Below, one piece after another: positions 31,997 through 38,657 of a stretch of DNA of 43,806 bases (the first letter of the stretch is position 1; the number at the start of each line of letters is the position of its first letter). This DNA comes from a virus. The notes under the pieces are model-generated. The model saw only the letters and a program-made list of their open reading frames with translations. It searched no databases and was not told the origin of the DNA. The stretch covers positions 1 to 43,806 of the IMG/VR virus record IMGVR_UViG_3300023284_000503, one strand, 5' to 3'. The position numbers were made by a program, and so were the translations under genes.

Positions 31997-32011
31997 CACG
32001 GAGAATTAATC

Positions 32012-32146
32012 ATGAAATCTAAATGTGACTTCTGCACTAAAGATGCTCAAAGAGCTTGGCAGCGGGGTGCTGTCATTATCAAAGCTTGCCTATTCCATTG
32101 GTATAAATTCATGATACGGCATTACAGACCGTCAGTAAAACTGTAA
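32012..32146 (+). CDS. Small cysteine/aromatic-rich protein
   Basis: 44 residues with a CDFC pair (5-8), further Cys and His, and a basic C-terminus. Shares an ACACGGAGAA leader with genes at 31674 and 32347. Its stop overlaps the next ATG (TAATG). Confidence 0.55.
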   Translation: MKSKCDFCTKDAQRAWQRGAVIIKACLFHWYKFMIRHYRPSVKL

Positions 32147-32328
32147 TGGAAAAACTTGTCGGAATCCTTATAACCTCAGTATTATTGGGCTTTTTTGCCT
32201 TTGGCACTTACTGGGCCTGCTTTTTAGGACATATGGCCTATAACATCTACAAAGACCCAAATATTACCTTTGTTTGGAATGAAAAAGGCCCAGGTCTTGC
32301 AATAAAACTACCGGCCAGTAGGCCATAA
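32146..32328 (+). CDS. Small membrane protein
   Basis: 60 residues. One strong span (about 4-27), perhaps a second short one, and a soluble tail of about 25 residues. Function unknown. Confidence 0.6.
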   Translation: MEKLVGILITSVLLGFFAFGTYWACFLGHMAYNIYKDPNITFVWNEKGPGLAIKLPASRP

Positions 32329-32346
32329 CACACGGAGAATAAGATA

Positions 32347-32487
32347 ATGGATGCGATAGCCGAGATTGTTGACGGTAAATGGAATGTAAACGGTAAAGAA
32401 CGAGGATGGACAGACTCAACACCTTATTATGTAGTTTATTACGCCCTACGTTGGATCGAAGGTTTTGACTCTGTTAAAAAACTATGA
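32347..32487 (+). CDS. Small hypothetical protein
   Basis: 46 residues beginning MDAIAEIVDGKWNVNGKERG. The aromatic middle TPYYVVYYALRW resembles small beta-alpha phage proteins. ACACGGAG leader; ATGA overlap with the next gene. Confidence 0.55.
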   Translation: MDAIAEIVDGKWNVNGKERGWTDSTPYYVVYYALRWIEGFDSVKKL

Positions 32488-32633
32488 AGTTCACGATCAG
32501 ATTGTTGCTCTGTACGATAGCGGCTTTAAATATATGTGTATTAGTAGATGGTTCAGTAGAGGGACATCTCAAAATAGTAAATTACACGGCAGTCATATTC
32601 CCAATCGTAGGTGCATTAACAATGAAGCCTTAA
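32484..32633 (+). CDS. Small membrane or exported peptide
   Basis: 49 residues beginning MKFTIRLLLCTIAALNIC. Two hydrophobic spans, or a signal-like leader plus one span. Coupled to the previous gene by ATGA. I prefer it to the overlapping TTG-started frame at 32465. Confidence 0.45.
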   Translation: MKFTIRLLLCTIAALNICVLVDGSVEGHLKIVNYTAVIFPIVGALTMKP

Positions 32634-32659
32634 ATCATACTTTAAGTAATTCACACGGT

Positions 32660-32727
32660 CTTTGCTCCTCTGTGGCTTCTCCGTGGGGCCTTTCCTGGTG
32701 TGGTGCCGGGACAGAGGAGCACCAAAG
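32660..32727 (+). other. Intergenic stem-loop with 14-bp bulged stem
   Basis: TGCTCCTCTGT (32663-32673) pairs perfectly with ACAGAGGAGCA (32711-32721). Allowing a 3-nt bulge the stem continues with CTTT/AAAG. The loop is 37 nt and G/C-rich. It lies just before the ATG at 32740, so it could control translation or be a terminator/processing site. Confidence 0.5.
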
Positions 32728-32739
32728 TTAGGAATAGAG

Positions 32740-33054
32740 ATGAAGCCTATGGAACCTGATGACCCCATTAGTCCAGCATTTCCTTGCAATCTTCACACTA
32801 ATAGCAAAGGAATGGCACTCGATGTCTATGCCTGTATCCAGCTTAAAGTGCCTGAAACAGCTATATCTTGGCTTGATAACCTCATTAAGGAGTCAAGACG
32901 GCTTGATTATGCCGGGCAGGCCTTACAGGGTCAGTGTGCTAATCCTGAGGCTATTGAAGCATCAATGGAGCAGGGTGACTCTGATCCACTTGCCGCTCTA
33001 AGCAGATTAGCTGTAGCTGCCCACAACATTGCCGATGCCATGGTAAAGGAGTAA
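32740..33054 (+). CDS. Small early protein of a common phage type
   Basis: 104 residues from ATG 32740. The opening PISPAFP then GMALDVYACIQL is related in pattern to the 37048 and 39356 products (PAFPxxx...GMSLRDW/YAxxAL). This family is frequent in phage early regions and has no assigned function. Confidence 0.65.
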   Translation: MKPMEPDDPISPAFPCNLHTNSKGMALDVYACIQLKVPETAISWLDNLIKESRRLDYAGQALQGQCANPEAIEASMEQGDSDPLAALSRLAVAAHNIADAMVKE

Positions 33055-33056
33055 GG

Positions 33057-33215
33057 ATGGACCGATTAACGTTTATTGATTACAAAGATGCCAAAAATAC
33101 AGTCACTGCATTTAAGGAACACTGCGACGCAAATGGATGGTCTTACAATTCAGTTGGATTAAGTTTGATTATTGAGTATTTGGAGCGCAATAAATCAGAT
33201 GAAAATGGTGAGTAA
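33057..33215 (+). CDS. Small hypothetical protein
   Basis: 52 residues beginning MDRLTFIDYKDAKNTV, helical. GGAGTAAGG upstream. Overlaps the next ATG by one base (TAATG). Confidence 0.6.
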   Translation: MDRLTFIDYKDAKNTVTAFKEHCDANGWSYNSVGLSLIIEYLERNKSDENGE

Positions 33216-33379
33216 TGATATGGGATATATTGGCTTTTTTAGTAGTTGTTTGTCTAACGCTTAAAGCATTTGATCCTAAATATCGTTACAACGAACATCA
33301 ATCTTGGGAACCAACAATGCCAGAGATTTGGTTGATGGCTTTAACTATATTATTTATGTTGTGGCGTTTGATTTATTAG
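33215..33379 (+). CDS. Small membrane protein
   Basis: 54 residues with two hydrophobic stretches (about 4-16 and 38-53) separated by a polar section KYRYNEHQSWEP. Unknown function. Confidence 0.55.
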   Translation: MIWDILAFLVVVCLTLKAFDPKYRYNEHQSWEPTMPEIWLMALTILFMLWRLIY

Positions 33380-33400
33380 AACAGATCTAAGGGGAATGGT

Positions 33401-33532
33401 ATGAAAAGTACTAAAGCTGATAGAGATATTATAGAGATTACAACACAGGTGCTGGATTCTTTCTCGGAATTGCAAAAGTTAAAATATTGTGACACTTTGG
33501 GCAGTTCTGATGTTTATCGGAAGTTTTATTGA
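33401..33532 (+). CDS. Small hypothetical protein
   Basis: 43 residues beginning MKSTKADRDIIEITTQ, with AGGGGAA upstream. Its 3' part is out of frame over a degraded copy of a membrane-peptide gene (33489-33548), so the C-terminal end may be accidental. Confidence 0.5.
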   Translation: MKSTKADRDIIEITTQVLDSFSELQKLKYCDTLGSSDVYRKFY

Positions 33533-33548
33533 GGAGGAGAAAAAGTGA
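33489..33548 (+). pseudogene. Degraded duplicate of the membrane peptide at 33689-33793
   Basis: A GTG-initiated stretch encodes LWAVLMFIGSFIEEEKK, clearly similar to LWAILIFIGSFVEKQK at the end of the 33689-33793 product. The leading part is missing. It looks like a tandem duplication remnant, or a very short functional peptide, since its stop is coupled to the next ATG (TGATG). Confidence 0.45.
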
Positions 33549-33685
33549 TGAATAACGAAGAATGGGAGGACACATGCAATCAAATACAGGGTCTCTTAAA
33601 AAGCCTGATAAGTCATGAAACTACCTACTATGATTGCTATGAAACCATAAAGGAATTAATGAGTAAATATAGGCAAGGTAGATAG
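33548..33685 (+). CDS. Small hypothetical protein
   Basis: 45 residues beginning MNNEEWEDTCNQIQG. A short helical protein preceded by GGAGGAG. No recognised family. Confidence 0.55.
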   Translation: MNNEEWEDTCNQIQGLLKSLISHETTYYDCYETIKELMSKYRQGR

Positions 33686-33688
33686 GAG

Positions 33689-33793
33689 ATGATCCATACT
33701 TTCATACACATCATGGGTTGGTTAGCATTATTTCTTGTAATACTTTGGGCAATTCTTATATTTATTGGTAGCTTTGTTGAGAAGCAAAAATAA
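33689..33793 (+). CDS. Single-span membrane peptide
   Basis: 34 residues, one span (about 9-27) followed by EKQK. TAGGAG precedes ATG 33689. A truncated paralogue lies 150 bp upstream. Confidence 0.55.
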   Translation: MIHTFIHIMGWLALFLVILWAILIFIGSFVEKQK

Positions 33794-33802
33794 TAAAGGC
33801 TG

Positions 33803-33961
33803 ATGATGTACCTAAGACGTGACAACTTCAATAAGTTGATTTTTGTAATCATTCTGTCTGGAACTTTAAATCTGATGCTATTGGGACTTTGTTATTTAGA
33901 GATAACAAGCCATCGAACCTTTCTGGGCCGGGTTGTTGACTTTATATTGAGGATTGTTTGA
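33803..33961 (+). CDS. Small membrane protein
   Basis: 52 residues with a basic N-terminus (YLRRDNFNK), one span (about 12-33) and a basic amphipathic tail. Two adjacent ATGs (33803 and 33806) are possible. The stop overlaps the next ATG. Confidence 0.55.
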   Translation: MMYLRRDNFNKLIFVIILSGTLNLMLLGLCYLEITSHRTFLGRVVDFILRIV

Positions 33962-34161
33962 TGGAACGATTGCCGGATAATTCAAGTTTTTACCCAGTAT
34001 ATGAGGAAGAAGTGGAGTGTAGTTTGTGCGGTGAATTGATGAACCGAAATGGGGGAGATAATGGTTGGGACTGTCCAGATAAAAAATGTGACAACGAAAT
34101 CGCTGATTGTGGGCCTTATGACGTTAATGCTGATGAGTTCGGTGGGCCTTTCAGAGTGTGA
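33961..34161 (+). CDS. Zinc-ribbon protein
   Basis: 66 residues with a CSLC pair (about 20-23) and a CPDKKC pair (about 38-43). Acidic. Its 3' third overlaps the leader of the RlpA-like gene by 101 bp. Confidence 0.65.
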   Translation: MERLPDNSSFYPVYEEEVECSLCGELMNRNGGDNGWDCPDKKCDNEIADCGPYDVNADEFGGPFRV

Positions 34162-34480
34162 AGCTCATTATAACAATTCTGAAAAAACAGGTTTAGCCTC
34201 TTGGTATGGAGGCGGTGAAAAACTCAATGAATTTATGGCTAATGGACAAAAATTCGATCCAGAAGCCTTAACCTGTGCAGCCTGGGGCTATCCGTTTGGA
34301 ACAAAACTTCTTGTTACTAGTTGGGTAAATGGCAAATCAATCATCGTTGTAGCAACAGATCGTGGCCCCTCCAAAACCAAATATCCTAACAGAATTATTG
34401 ACTTAACCAAAGAAGCTTTCTCAAGGATAGCTGATCTTGATGTTGGCATTATTCCTGTGACTGTCGGTCTAGCGGAATGA
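34061..34480 (+). CDS. RlpA-like double-psi beta-barrel protein (candidate cell-wall lytic enzyme)
   Basis: 139 residues from ATG 34061, which follows GGGGGAG; another in-frame ATG is at 34049. A signal-like leader (h-region SLIVGLMTLMLM, ending near SECEA) precedes a DPBB domain in RlpA order: GLASWYGGG, ANGQKFDPEALT, YPFGTKLLV, then ATDRGPS and IIDLTKEAF. RlpA enzymes cleave peptide-free glycan strands. The Asp of DRGP is present, but the Glu expected after ANG is Gln, and the TAAH His is missing (TCAAW), so activity is uncertain. It is the only peptidoglycan-related enzyme I find, yet it is in the early module. Confidence 0.75.
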   Translation: MVGTVQIKNVTTKSLIVGLMTLMLMSSVGLSECEAHYNNSEKTGLASWYGGGEKLNEFMANGQKFDPEALTCAAWGYPFGTKLLVTSWVNGKSIIVVATDRGPSKTKYPNRIIDLTKEAFSRIADLDVGIIPVTVGLAE

Positions 34481-34503
34481 ATGGATTTACGTTTATAAGC
34501 CCG

Positions 34504-34536
34504 ACTAGAACTTTGACAATGACTAACCCGTTCTAG
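34504..34536 (+). other. 7-bp inverted repeat after the RlpA-like gene
   Basis: CTAGAAC (34505-34511) and GTTCTAG (34530-34536) enclose an 18-nt loop containing TTGACA. It may be a weak terminator, or an operator around a promoter -35; no matching -10 is convincing. Confidence 0.35.
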
Positions 34537-34554
34537 AATTTAGTGGAAAGAAAC

Positions 34555-34665
34555 ATGAACGAATATCAAACCTCTATGTTTTCATCAATGATGATTGCCC
34601 AACAGCAGCTTGACATACAACGATTCACAAATTGGAAGCAAAGACATGTTGACCCGTTGCAGTAG
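34555..34665 (+). CDS. Small Gln/Met-rich peptide
   Basis: 36 residues beginning MNEYQTSMFSSMM. Preceded by GGAAAG. Overlaps the zinc-ribbon gene at 34646 by 20 bp. Low-complexity; coding status moderate. Confidence 0.45.
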   Translation: MNEYQTSMFSSMMIAQQQLDIQRFTNWKQRHVDPLQ

Positions 34666-34825
34666 CTGTGGTCAGTCATTCATATCTATCTGGCAGGAAA
34701 GATGCCAGGATTGCCGGGCGATTCTCGAAGAAAAATACCGAGCCCTGGAAATACTCAAGGTTAAACGAAAAACGGAGCTTGACGAAACCATACGACAACT
34801 AGAGGAGTTACAAAATGACTATTGA
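34646..34825 (+). CDS. Zinc-ribbon plus coiled-coil protein
   Basis: 59 residues from ATG 34646: CSSC (5-8) and CQDC (about 21-24) form a zinc ribbon, followed by a charged helix (LEILKVKRKTELDETIRQL). Probable small nucleic-acid- or protein-binding factor. Confidence 0.65.
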   Translation: MLTRCSSCGQSFISIWQERCQDCRAILEEKYRALEILKVKRKTELDETIRQLEELQNDY

Positions 34826-34976
34826 ATATTACGGCACTGATCGTGCTGATGTAGATGAAAGCGTACACAAATGTCTGAAGGAAAGACCCGATTGCAGGGT
34901 CGTTTGGGAAGGATTGGTTGAGACTGGCAAATATATGGTCAAAATTGAGGAGAACCATGATCAGACAAAAACATGA
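34815..34976 (+). CDS. Small hypothetical protein
   Basis: 53 residues beginning MTIEYYGTDRADVDES, preceded by GAGG within the upstream gene. Alternating strand/helix pattern. Unrecognised. Confidence 0.6.
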   Translation: MTIEYYGTDRADVDESVHKCLKERPDCRVVWEGLVETGKYMVKIEENHDQTKT

Positions 34977-35169
34977 TGACCCAGAATTCGAAAGCGTTTT
35001 CCCAGATGAGGAGGCCGAATACCACTATAACGAATGGTGTGACTGGCTTGAATACAAAGAACTCTATACAGATATCAATTCTGGAAAGGTCGATTGTAAC
35101 GACCTGAATGATCACCAGAAAGAACTAATGAACCGAGAATGGCCACAATGGCTGGAGGAACAACAATGA
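34957..35169 (+). CDS. Acidic hypothetical protein
   Basis: 70 residues from ATG 34957 with GAGGAG upstream. Rich in Asp, Glu, Trp and Tyr (EAEYHYNEWCDWLEYKEL). Overlaps both neighbours, which supports a coupled operon. Confidence 0.65.
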   Translation: MIRQKHDDPEFESVFPDEEAEYHYNEWCDWLEYKELYTDINSGKVDCNDLNDHQKELMNREWPQWLEEQQ

Positions 35170-35693
35170 GTAATCAATTTGCTACAAATGCAGGGACATC
35201 AAAAGACGATGGGTCTATCTGGATGAACAAAAATTTATGGGAAGAAAGACTCGATTATGAGGAAGTTACAGGGGCCGACGGCTCAAGAAAAATGATCGTA
35301 GCCCAAGATCCCAAAGAAGTAGGTAATAAGAAAACTGGCTACTCAACTAAACACCTTAGCCGTTATAAACCCATCATTGGTAAATATTTAGATGGATTCG
35401 AATATAAACAAGAATTTGAAGGCAATGTCAAAGATATGGCCGCTATTAAAATCCAATGTGCTAATGAAAAAAAACTCATCGTAAAGAGCACAGCATGGCG
35501 CTTCAAAACACAGCATAATGCCTGCTGCTTTGAGCTTGGAGATCCTATCGAGGTTCATCGGTGGGGATCTGGCACTGAAACCATATGGGTCATTAAGAAG
35601 CCGGGCTTTGAAAGTGCAGAGGAGTATCCGGAATACCTCGCTAAGGATGCTGGCAAAACACAGGAGGATAACCCCAATGCCGTCCCATTCTGA
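35166..35693 (+). CDS. Hypothetical protein with SSB-like acidic tail
   Basis: 175 residues from ATG 35166 (GGAGG upstream, ATGA overlap). A mixed alpha/beta body is followed by a flexible end AGKTQEDNPNAVPF, which resembles the acidic-Pro-Phe tails by which single-stranded-DNA-binding proteins recruit partners. I see no OB-fold proof. As the largest protein in this half of the early module, next to a second charged protein, a recombination or ssDNA role is a guess. Confidence 0.6.
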   Translation: MSNQFATNAGTSKDDGSIWMNKNLWEERLDYEEVTGADGSRKMIVAQDPKEVGNKKTGYSTKHLSRYKPIIGKYLDGFEYKQEFEGNVKDMAAIKIQCANEKKLIVKSTAWRFKTQHNACCFELGDPIEVHRWGSGTETIWVIKKPGFESAEEYPEYLAKDAGKTQEDNPNAVPF

Positions 35694-35976
35694 AGGGAAG
35701 CCGACCACATCAAACGAATCAGAGCAAAAGCAAGAGAACTTGTCGAAAGAGAAGGACTCAGAACCAACTTGGAATGAGGCCAAAAAAGCCACTCAAGAGG
35801 CTATCCATGGCGACAAAGACACAACAAAACCGGTTGTTTACCAGAAACTAGATATGACCTGCCAAGTAATGGGGAAATGCCTACAAAAGGCAGAACTGAT
35901 AGCTCCTGGCTACTCTAAAGAAGACCATAGAGCCATGGCAATCTCTATGTATATCCAGCTTCGTGGAGGGCTTTGA
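35677..35976 (+). CDS. Hypothetical charged protein
   Basis: 99 residues from ATG 35677 (GGAGG upstream). A disordered, Ser/Glu/Lys-rich N-terminal half and a folded C-terminal half (LDMTCQVMGKCLQKAELIAPGY). Starts within the 3' end of the SSB-like gene. Unrecognised. Confidence 0.6.
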   Translation: MPSHSEGKPTTSNESEQKQENLSKEKDSEPTWNEAKKATQEAIHGDKDTTKPVVYQKLDMTCQVMGKCLQKAELIAPGYSKEDHRAMAISMYIQLRGGL

Positions 35977-36278
35977 TGAGTAAAAAACAAAAGCTGTTAG
36001 ATTTTCTCATTGCTGGCCCTAGAACTAATTATGAGTTGTGTTTGGCTGGATTTGCTTGTTGTTACTCAAAAAGAATCAGTGAGTGGAGAGCAAAAGGCTA
36101 TGTAATCCTTTGTGAACGCATAAAGACACGCTGGGATGGTAACTCTCTATTTCTCTATACCCTTCAAGGCCGGGAATGCCCTGAATGTGAAAGAGTCTAC
36201 CCAGTAGGTGAAGAAGCTAGAGTAGAAGCAGGGATGAAGTGTTCAATTTGTGCCATGGGAGCCGATATGTACACTTGA
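35976..36278 (+). CDS. Helix-turn-helix plus zinc-ribbon protein
   Basis: 100 residues from ATG 35976. The pattern KKQKLLDFLIAGPRTNYELC then KRISEWRAKGYVI is the winged-helix type common in phage early genes (RISELRxxGY). It is followed by CPEC (about 67-70) and CSIC (about 90-93) zinc ligands. Probable DNA-binding regulator or nucleoprotein factor. Confidence 0.7.
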   Translation: MSKKQKLLDFLIAGPRTNYELCLAGFACCYSKRISEWRAKGYVILCERIKTRWDGNSLFLYTLQGRECPECERVYPVGEEARVEAGMKCSICAMGADMYT

Positions 36279-36308
36279 TCCACCACCCCAAGAAGAATGG
36301 GATTTCGT

Positions 36309-36404
36309 ATGAAAAGCCATACTTGGTTCAGTATTTCTTTGATCTTTGTAATTATCGCTGCACTTTTGCATATTATCAGTCTGGTAATGGAACAGGCCAA
36401 ATGA
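36309..36404 (+). CDS. Tiny single-span membrane peptide
   Basis: 31 residues beginning MKSHTWFSISLIFVIIAAL with one span and an end VMEQAK. Its stop overlaps the next ATG (ATGA at 36401), and the second peptide then overlaps the third, forming a chain of three membrane mini-genes (36309, 36401, 36568). Confidence 0.55.
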   Translation: MKSHTWFSISLIFVIIAALLHIISLVMEQAK

Positions 36405-36568
36405 GAGAGTTTCTCTTCTATTTTCTTGTGGTATTTTTTACAACCTTCTTTGCAATAATGATTTACAAAGAATTCACAGGACCAGAGCCTCAGATGAGAT
36501 TCGACAACATCAACCCAGAATATATGGAGTATCTGGCTGATAAAACAACGAGAGTGGAGAGACACTAA
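36401..36568 (+). CDS. Small single-span membrane protein
   Basis: 55 residues. Nearly the first half is a membrane span (about 3-21), then a soluble tail with Met/Pro/Glu. Coupled at both ends. Confidence 0.6.
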   Translation: MREFLFYFLVVFFTTFFAIMIYKEFTGPEPQMRFDNINPEYMEYLADKTTRVERH

Positions 36569-36651
36569 TGAAAGATAGCTTCGAAATAATCTGGCTGGTA
36601 TGGACCCCTATTGGAGTGGCAATACTGATTGTCTGGTGGATTTTCTTATGA
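36568..36651 (+). CDS. Tiny single-span membrane peptide
   Basis: 27 residues, one Trp-rich span. Starts in TAATG and ends in the ATGA of the YopX gene, so it is embedded in a coupled chain. Confidence 0.5.
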   Translation: MKDSFEIIWLVWTPIGVAILIVWWIFL

Positions 36652-37058
36652 GAGAAATAAAGTTCAGAGGCTGGTTAACTGACTTAAAAGAAATGACTTA
36701 TGACCCTCTTATCAAAATCACTGGAAGTCCATCTGGTGTCTATCTCAATGGATGGTTGAAAAATGAATACAATCAAAACCCATCCATCATCCTAATGCAA
36801 CACACAGGCCTTAAAGATGAAAACGATAAGGAAATATGGGAGGGGGATATTGTTTACTGGGATGATCGGGGCTATACCGATGATTGGGGAGAAGTCGTAA
36901 TAACCTACGCAAAAGGAGGATTTTGCTTCAAGGGGACTGAAGCTCACTCCATAAGTAGTTGGATAGAAACAGAATCTCATTGTTTTGGTGAAGCGCTCTT
37001 AGATGTAGAAATCATTGGCAATATCTATGAGAATAAGGAGCTATTAAATGAAAGATAA
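36648..37058 (+). CDS. YopX family protein
   Basis: 136 residues from ATG 36648. The start MREIKFRGWL, the middle LMQHTGLKDENDKEIWEGDIV and the end VEIIGNIYENKELL are the three hallmark segments of the YopX family (PF09643), widespread in phage early regions. Biochemical function is not established. Confidence 0.9.
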   Translation: MREIKFRGWLTDLKEMTYDPLIKITGSPSGVYLNGWLKNEYNQNPSIILMQHTGLKDENDKEIWEGDIVYWDDRGYTDDWGEVVITYAKGGFCFKGTEAHSISSWIETESHCFGEALLDVEIIGNIYENKELLNER

Positions 37059-37260
37059 ACCAGCATTTCCAATCTACCCAAGAAGCGAAGGACTTAAGGT
37101 CACGGAGTTTGCAGATGGATTAGGCATCTCAGTCCGGCAATATTATGCTGCTCATGCTCTACAAGGATATTTGGCCTATACAGACAAATTTAAACCAGAT
37201 GAAGTTGCTAAAATGTCATTTCTATATGCAGACGCTGTGTTGGAGGCAGAAAATGATTGA
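37048..37260 (+). CDS. Small early phage protein (PAFP/YYAAHAL type)
   Basis: 70 residues, AAGGAG upstream. KPAFPIYP followed by ISVRQYYAAHALQGYLA matches the common short phage family with AFP and a GxSxRxYxAxxAL helix, also represented at 39356 and more distantly at 32740. Function unknown. Confidence 0.75.
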   Translation: MKDKPAFPIYPRSEGLKVTEFADGLGISVRQYYAAHALQGYLAYTDKFKPDEVAKMSFLYADAVLEAEND

Positions 37261-37456
37261 AAAGAAGCTTTCTAGGCAGCGAATCTGGCAAATTAAACAT
37301 AAACAGTTGGGATTATGTCGGTTGTGCTCTCACCCTATTTTCCCAACTTCATCCTTATGTAAGAAACATTTAATATCTAAAAGAGTAGCCAAACGTAAAA
37401 AAGCTGGCCACAGCCCTTGGAAAAAAGGAAGTGCCGGTACACCACCAAAATGTTGA
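37253..37456 (+). CDS. Cysteine-cluster (zinc-knuckle) basic protein
   Basis: 67 residues from ATG 37253. QLGLCRLCSHPIFPTSSLCKKH is the C-x2-C...C-x2-H zinc motif found in many short phage proteins, surrounded by a strongly basic tail (KRVAKRKKAG). Probably RNA- or DNA-binding. Confidence 0.7.
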   Translation: MIEKKLSRQRIWQIKHKQLGLCRLCSHPIFPTSSLCKKHLISKRVAKRKKAGHSPWKKGSAGTPPKC

Positions 37457-37489
37457 AAATAATGCTTGATTTTACCCCCTCATACAGTA

Positions 37490-37900
37490 GAAAATGTCCT
37501 CAAGGTGAGAGTAAAGTCAAAGATAACCCATATTCCCACTTTGACCGTTGGCAAGTCTTTGACGACTTTCTCACCTTAAGCCAGCGGTCATTTTTATGCC
37601 CACTGACTAATGCGGATATCCTGGGTCAAGCGACCAGCAGACGACTGATAAAGCCAGTCTATCTGAAGATACGGGAGCAGTTAGCCCATAAGCGCCAGGC
37701 TCTAGACGTAGAAAAAACGAGACAAGATAGAAAGACGGGTGTTTCCTCCTTGGGTTACCAGCCCGTTAAATACCGAAACCCAACCTGTGTGGCAGGAACC
37801 CTAAACAGGTTTAATCTGATTAGACCTGTAGCGACGGTGATTAGGCGGCAACGCCTCGGATCTTCTTTCTATCGTATCTCTTCTGTTAACCCATTAACTG
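37490..37900 (+). ncRNA. Candidate large structured RNA upstream of the DUF559 nuclease
   Basis: A 488-bp interval (37457-37944) without a convincing gene, packed with helices. They are 37502-37518/37564-37577 (14 bp with a 3-nt bulge), 37621-37636 hairpin, 37643-37647/37655-37659 extended by CAGA/TCTG, 37805-37815/37819-37829 (11 bp with a 3-nt loop), and AGGCG-GCAA-CGCCT (37843-37856), a GNRA tetraloop. Stems 37735-37739/37762-37766 and 37752-37756/37777-37781 interleave as a pseudoknot. AACCTGT (37782-37788) can also capture 37805-37811, excluding the 11-bp hairpin. An open frame happens to run through it, but the translation is Arg/Ser-rich and unlike a folded domain. Confidence 0.55.
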
Positions 37901-37944
37901 CCTGGGATCGTAATCTTCTAAATCACCAGAGCTTAGGGAAGCTT

Positions 37945-38355
37945 ATGTCAGATAAAGTTTATAAAATACCTTATGGGGCTAAAACAATTCTGAAAAGAAA
38001 AGTTCCTTCTAAAAAATCTATGAAGCAACTACTAAGAAAGTTTGACTCACCAACTGAACGTAAATTCTATTTTGTTTGGTTAAAATATCTTCATAAGAAT
38101 CATCATCCATTCACACTAATCCCCCAATGGCATGTAGGAAAATTCAGAGGAGATTTCTTAGTTCCTGAGATGAAAACAATCATTGAAGTAGATGGAGGAT
38201 ATCATCTGTGGAACCAATCTAGAGATAGGTGGAGACAAAATCTGATAGAGAAACAAGGTTACAAAGTAATACGCATAACTAATGATGAATTCAATGATAA
38301 CCCGGAGGAGGCAATAAAAGATATGGTTCAGAGATTGGGGTCTGCCTACTTATGA
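37945..38355 (+). CDS. DUF559/Vsr-like PD-(D/E)XK endonuclease
   Basis: 136 residues from ATG 37945 (AGGGA upstream), the usual length of DUF559 proteins. SPTERKFYFVWL, then FRGDFLVPEMKTIIEVDGGYH, then RDRWRQNLIEKQGYKVIRI give the order S/T-xxE, D, E-V-D-G-xx-H and R-xxxL of the family. The D of FRGDF and E of IEVDG are the probable metal ligands. Related proteins act as Vsr-type nicking or homing endonucleases. The frame is open for another 176 codons upstream, but that part overlaps the structured RNA. Confidence 0.85.
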   Translation: MSDKVYKIPYGAKTILKRKVPSKKSMKQLLRKFDSPTERKFYFVWLKYLHKNHHPFTLIPQWHVGKFRGDFLVPEMKTIIEVDGGYHLWNQSRDRWRQNLIEKQGYKVIRITNDEFNDNPEEAIKDMVQRLGSAYL

Positions 38356-38657
38356 AAAACAGAAATAAAAGAAAAGTAATGATTAAACTTCTTATGTTGT
38401 GGACACTTTGTTTCATTTGCAGAGAACAAGACTTAATAAGTAAAGCTACAGAACTTTACAAAGAAACTACAGTAATGAATGTAACTATAACGTATGACGA
38501 ATATGGAAATGAAACAGTAGATGACCCAAACATAATCACAATTGGTTTCTTATGCTCAAATGGACATGAATTCTCATACACTCAAAATGAATTCTTTCTT
38601 AGGGTTATAGATGCAAATAGATATATGCACGGTAAGGAAATCAATGATGAAAAGTAA
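38352..38657 (+). CDS. Hypothetical protein with N-terminal hydrophobic leader
   Basis: 101 residues starting in ATGA with the nuclease stop. Basic N-terminus, short hydrophobic segment (MIKLLMLWTLCFIC, about residues 10-23), then a soluble beta-rich part. Leader or weak membrane anchor; unrecognised. Confidence 0.6.
   Translation: MKNRNKRKVMIKLLMLWTLCFICREQDLISKATELYKETTVMNVTITYDEYGNETVDDPNIITIGFLCSNGHEFSYTQNEFFLRVIDANRYMHGKEINDEK

Noticed and set aside
32663-32724. Short tRNA
   Set aside because: The 7-bp stem followed by ACCA mimics an acceptor, but the element is only about 61 nt and has no T-arm.
32465-32731. 88-residue ORF with TTG start
   Set aside because: Out of frame with a coupled ATGA gene, no ribosome-binding site, and it crosses the intergenic stem-loop.
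37490-37900. Group I intron
   Set aside because: I could not find a convincing P/Q/R/S core or P7 pairing, and no interrupted gene flanks the interval.
37417-37944. 176-codon N-terminal extension of the DUF559 nuclease
   Set aside because: The interval is dense in RNA helices and its translation is low-complexity; ATG 37945 with AGGGA gives the normal family length. The extension is kept as a question in the findings.
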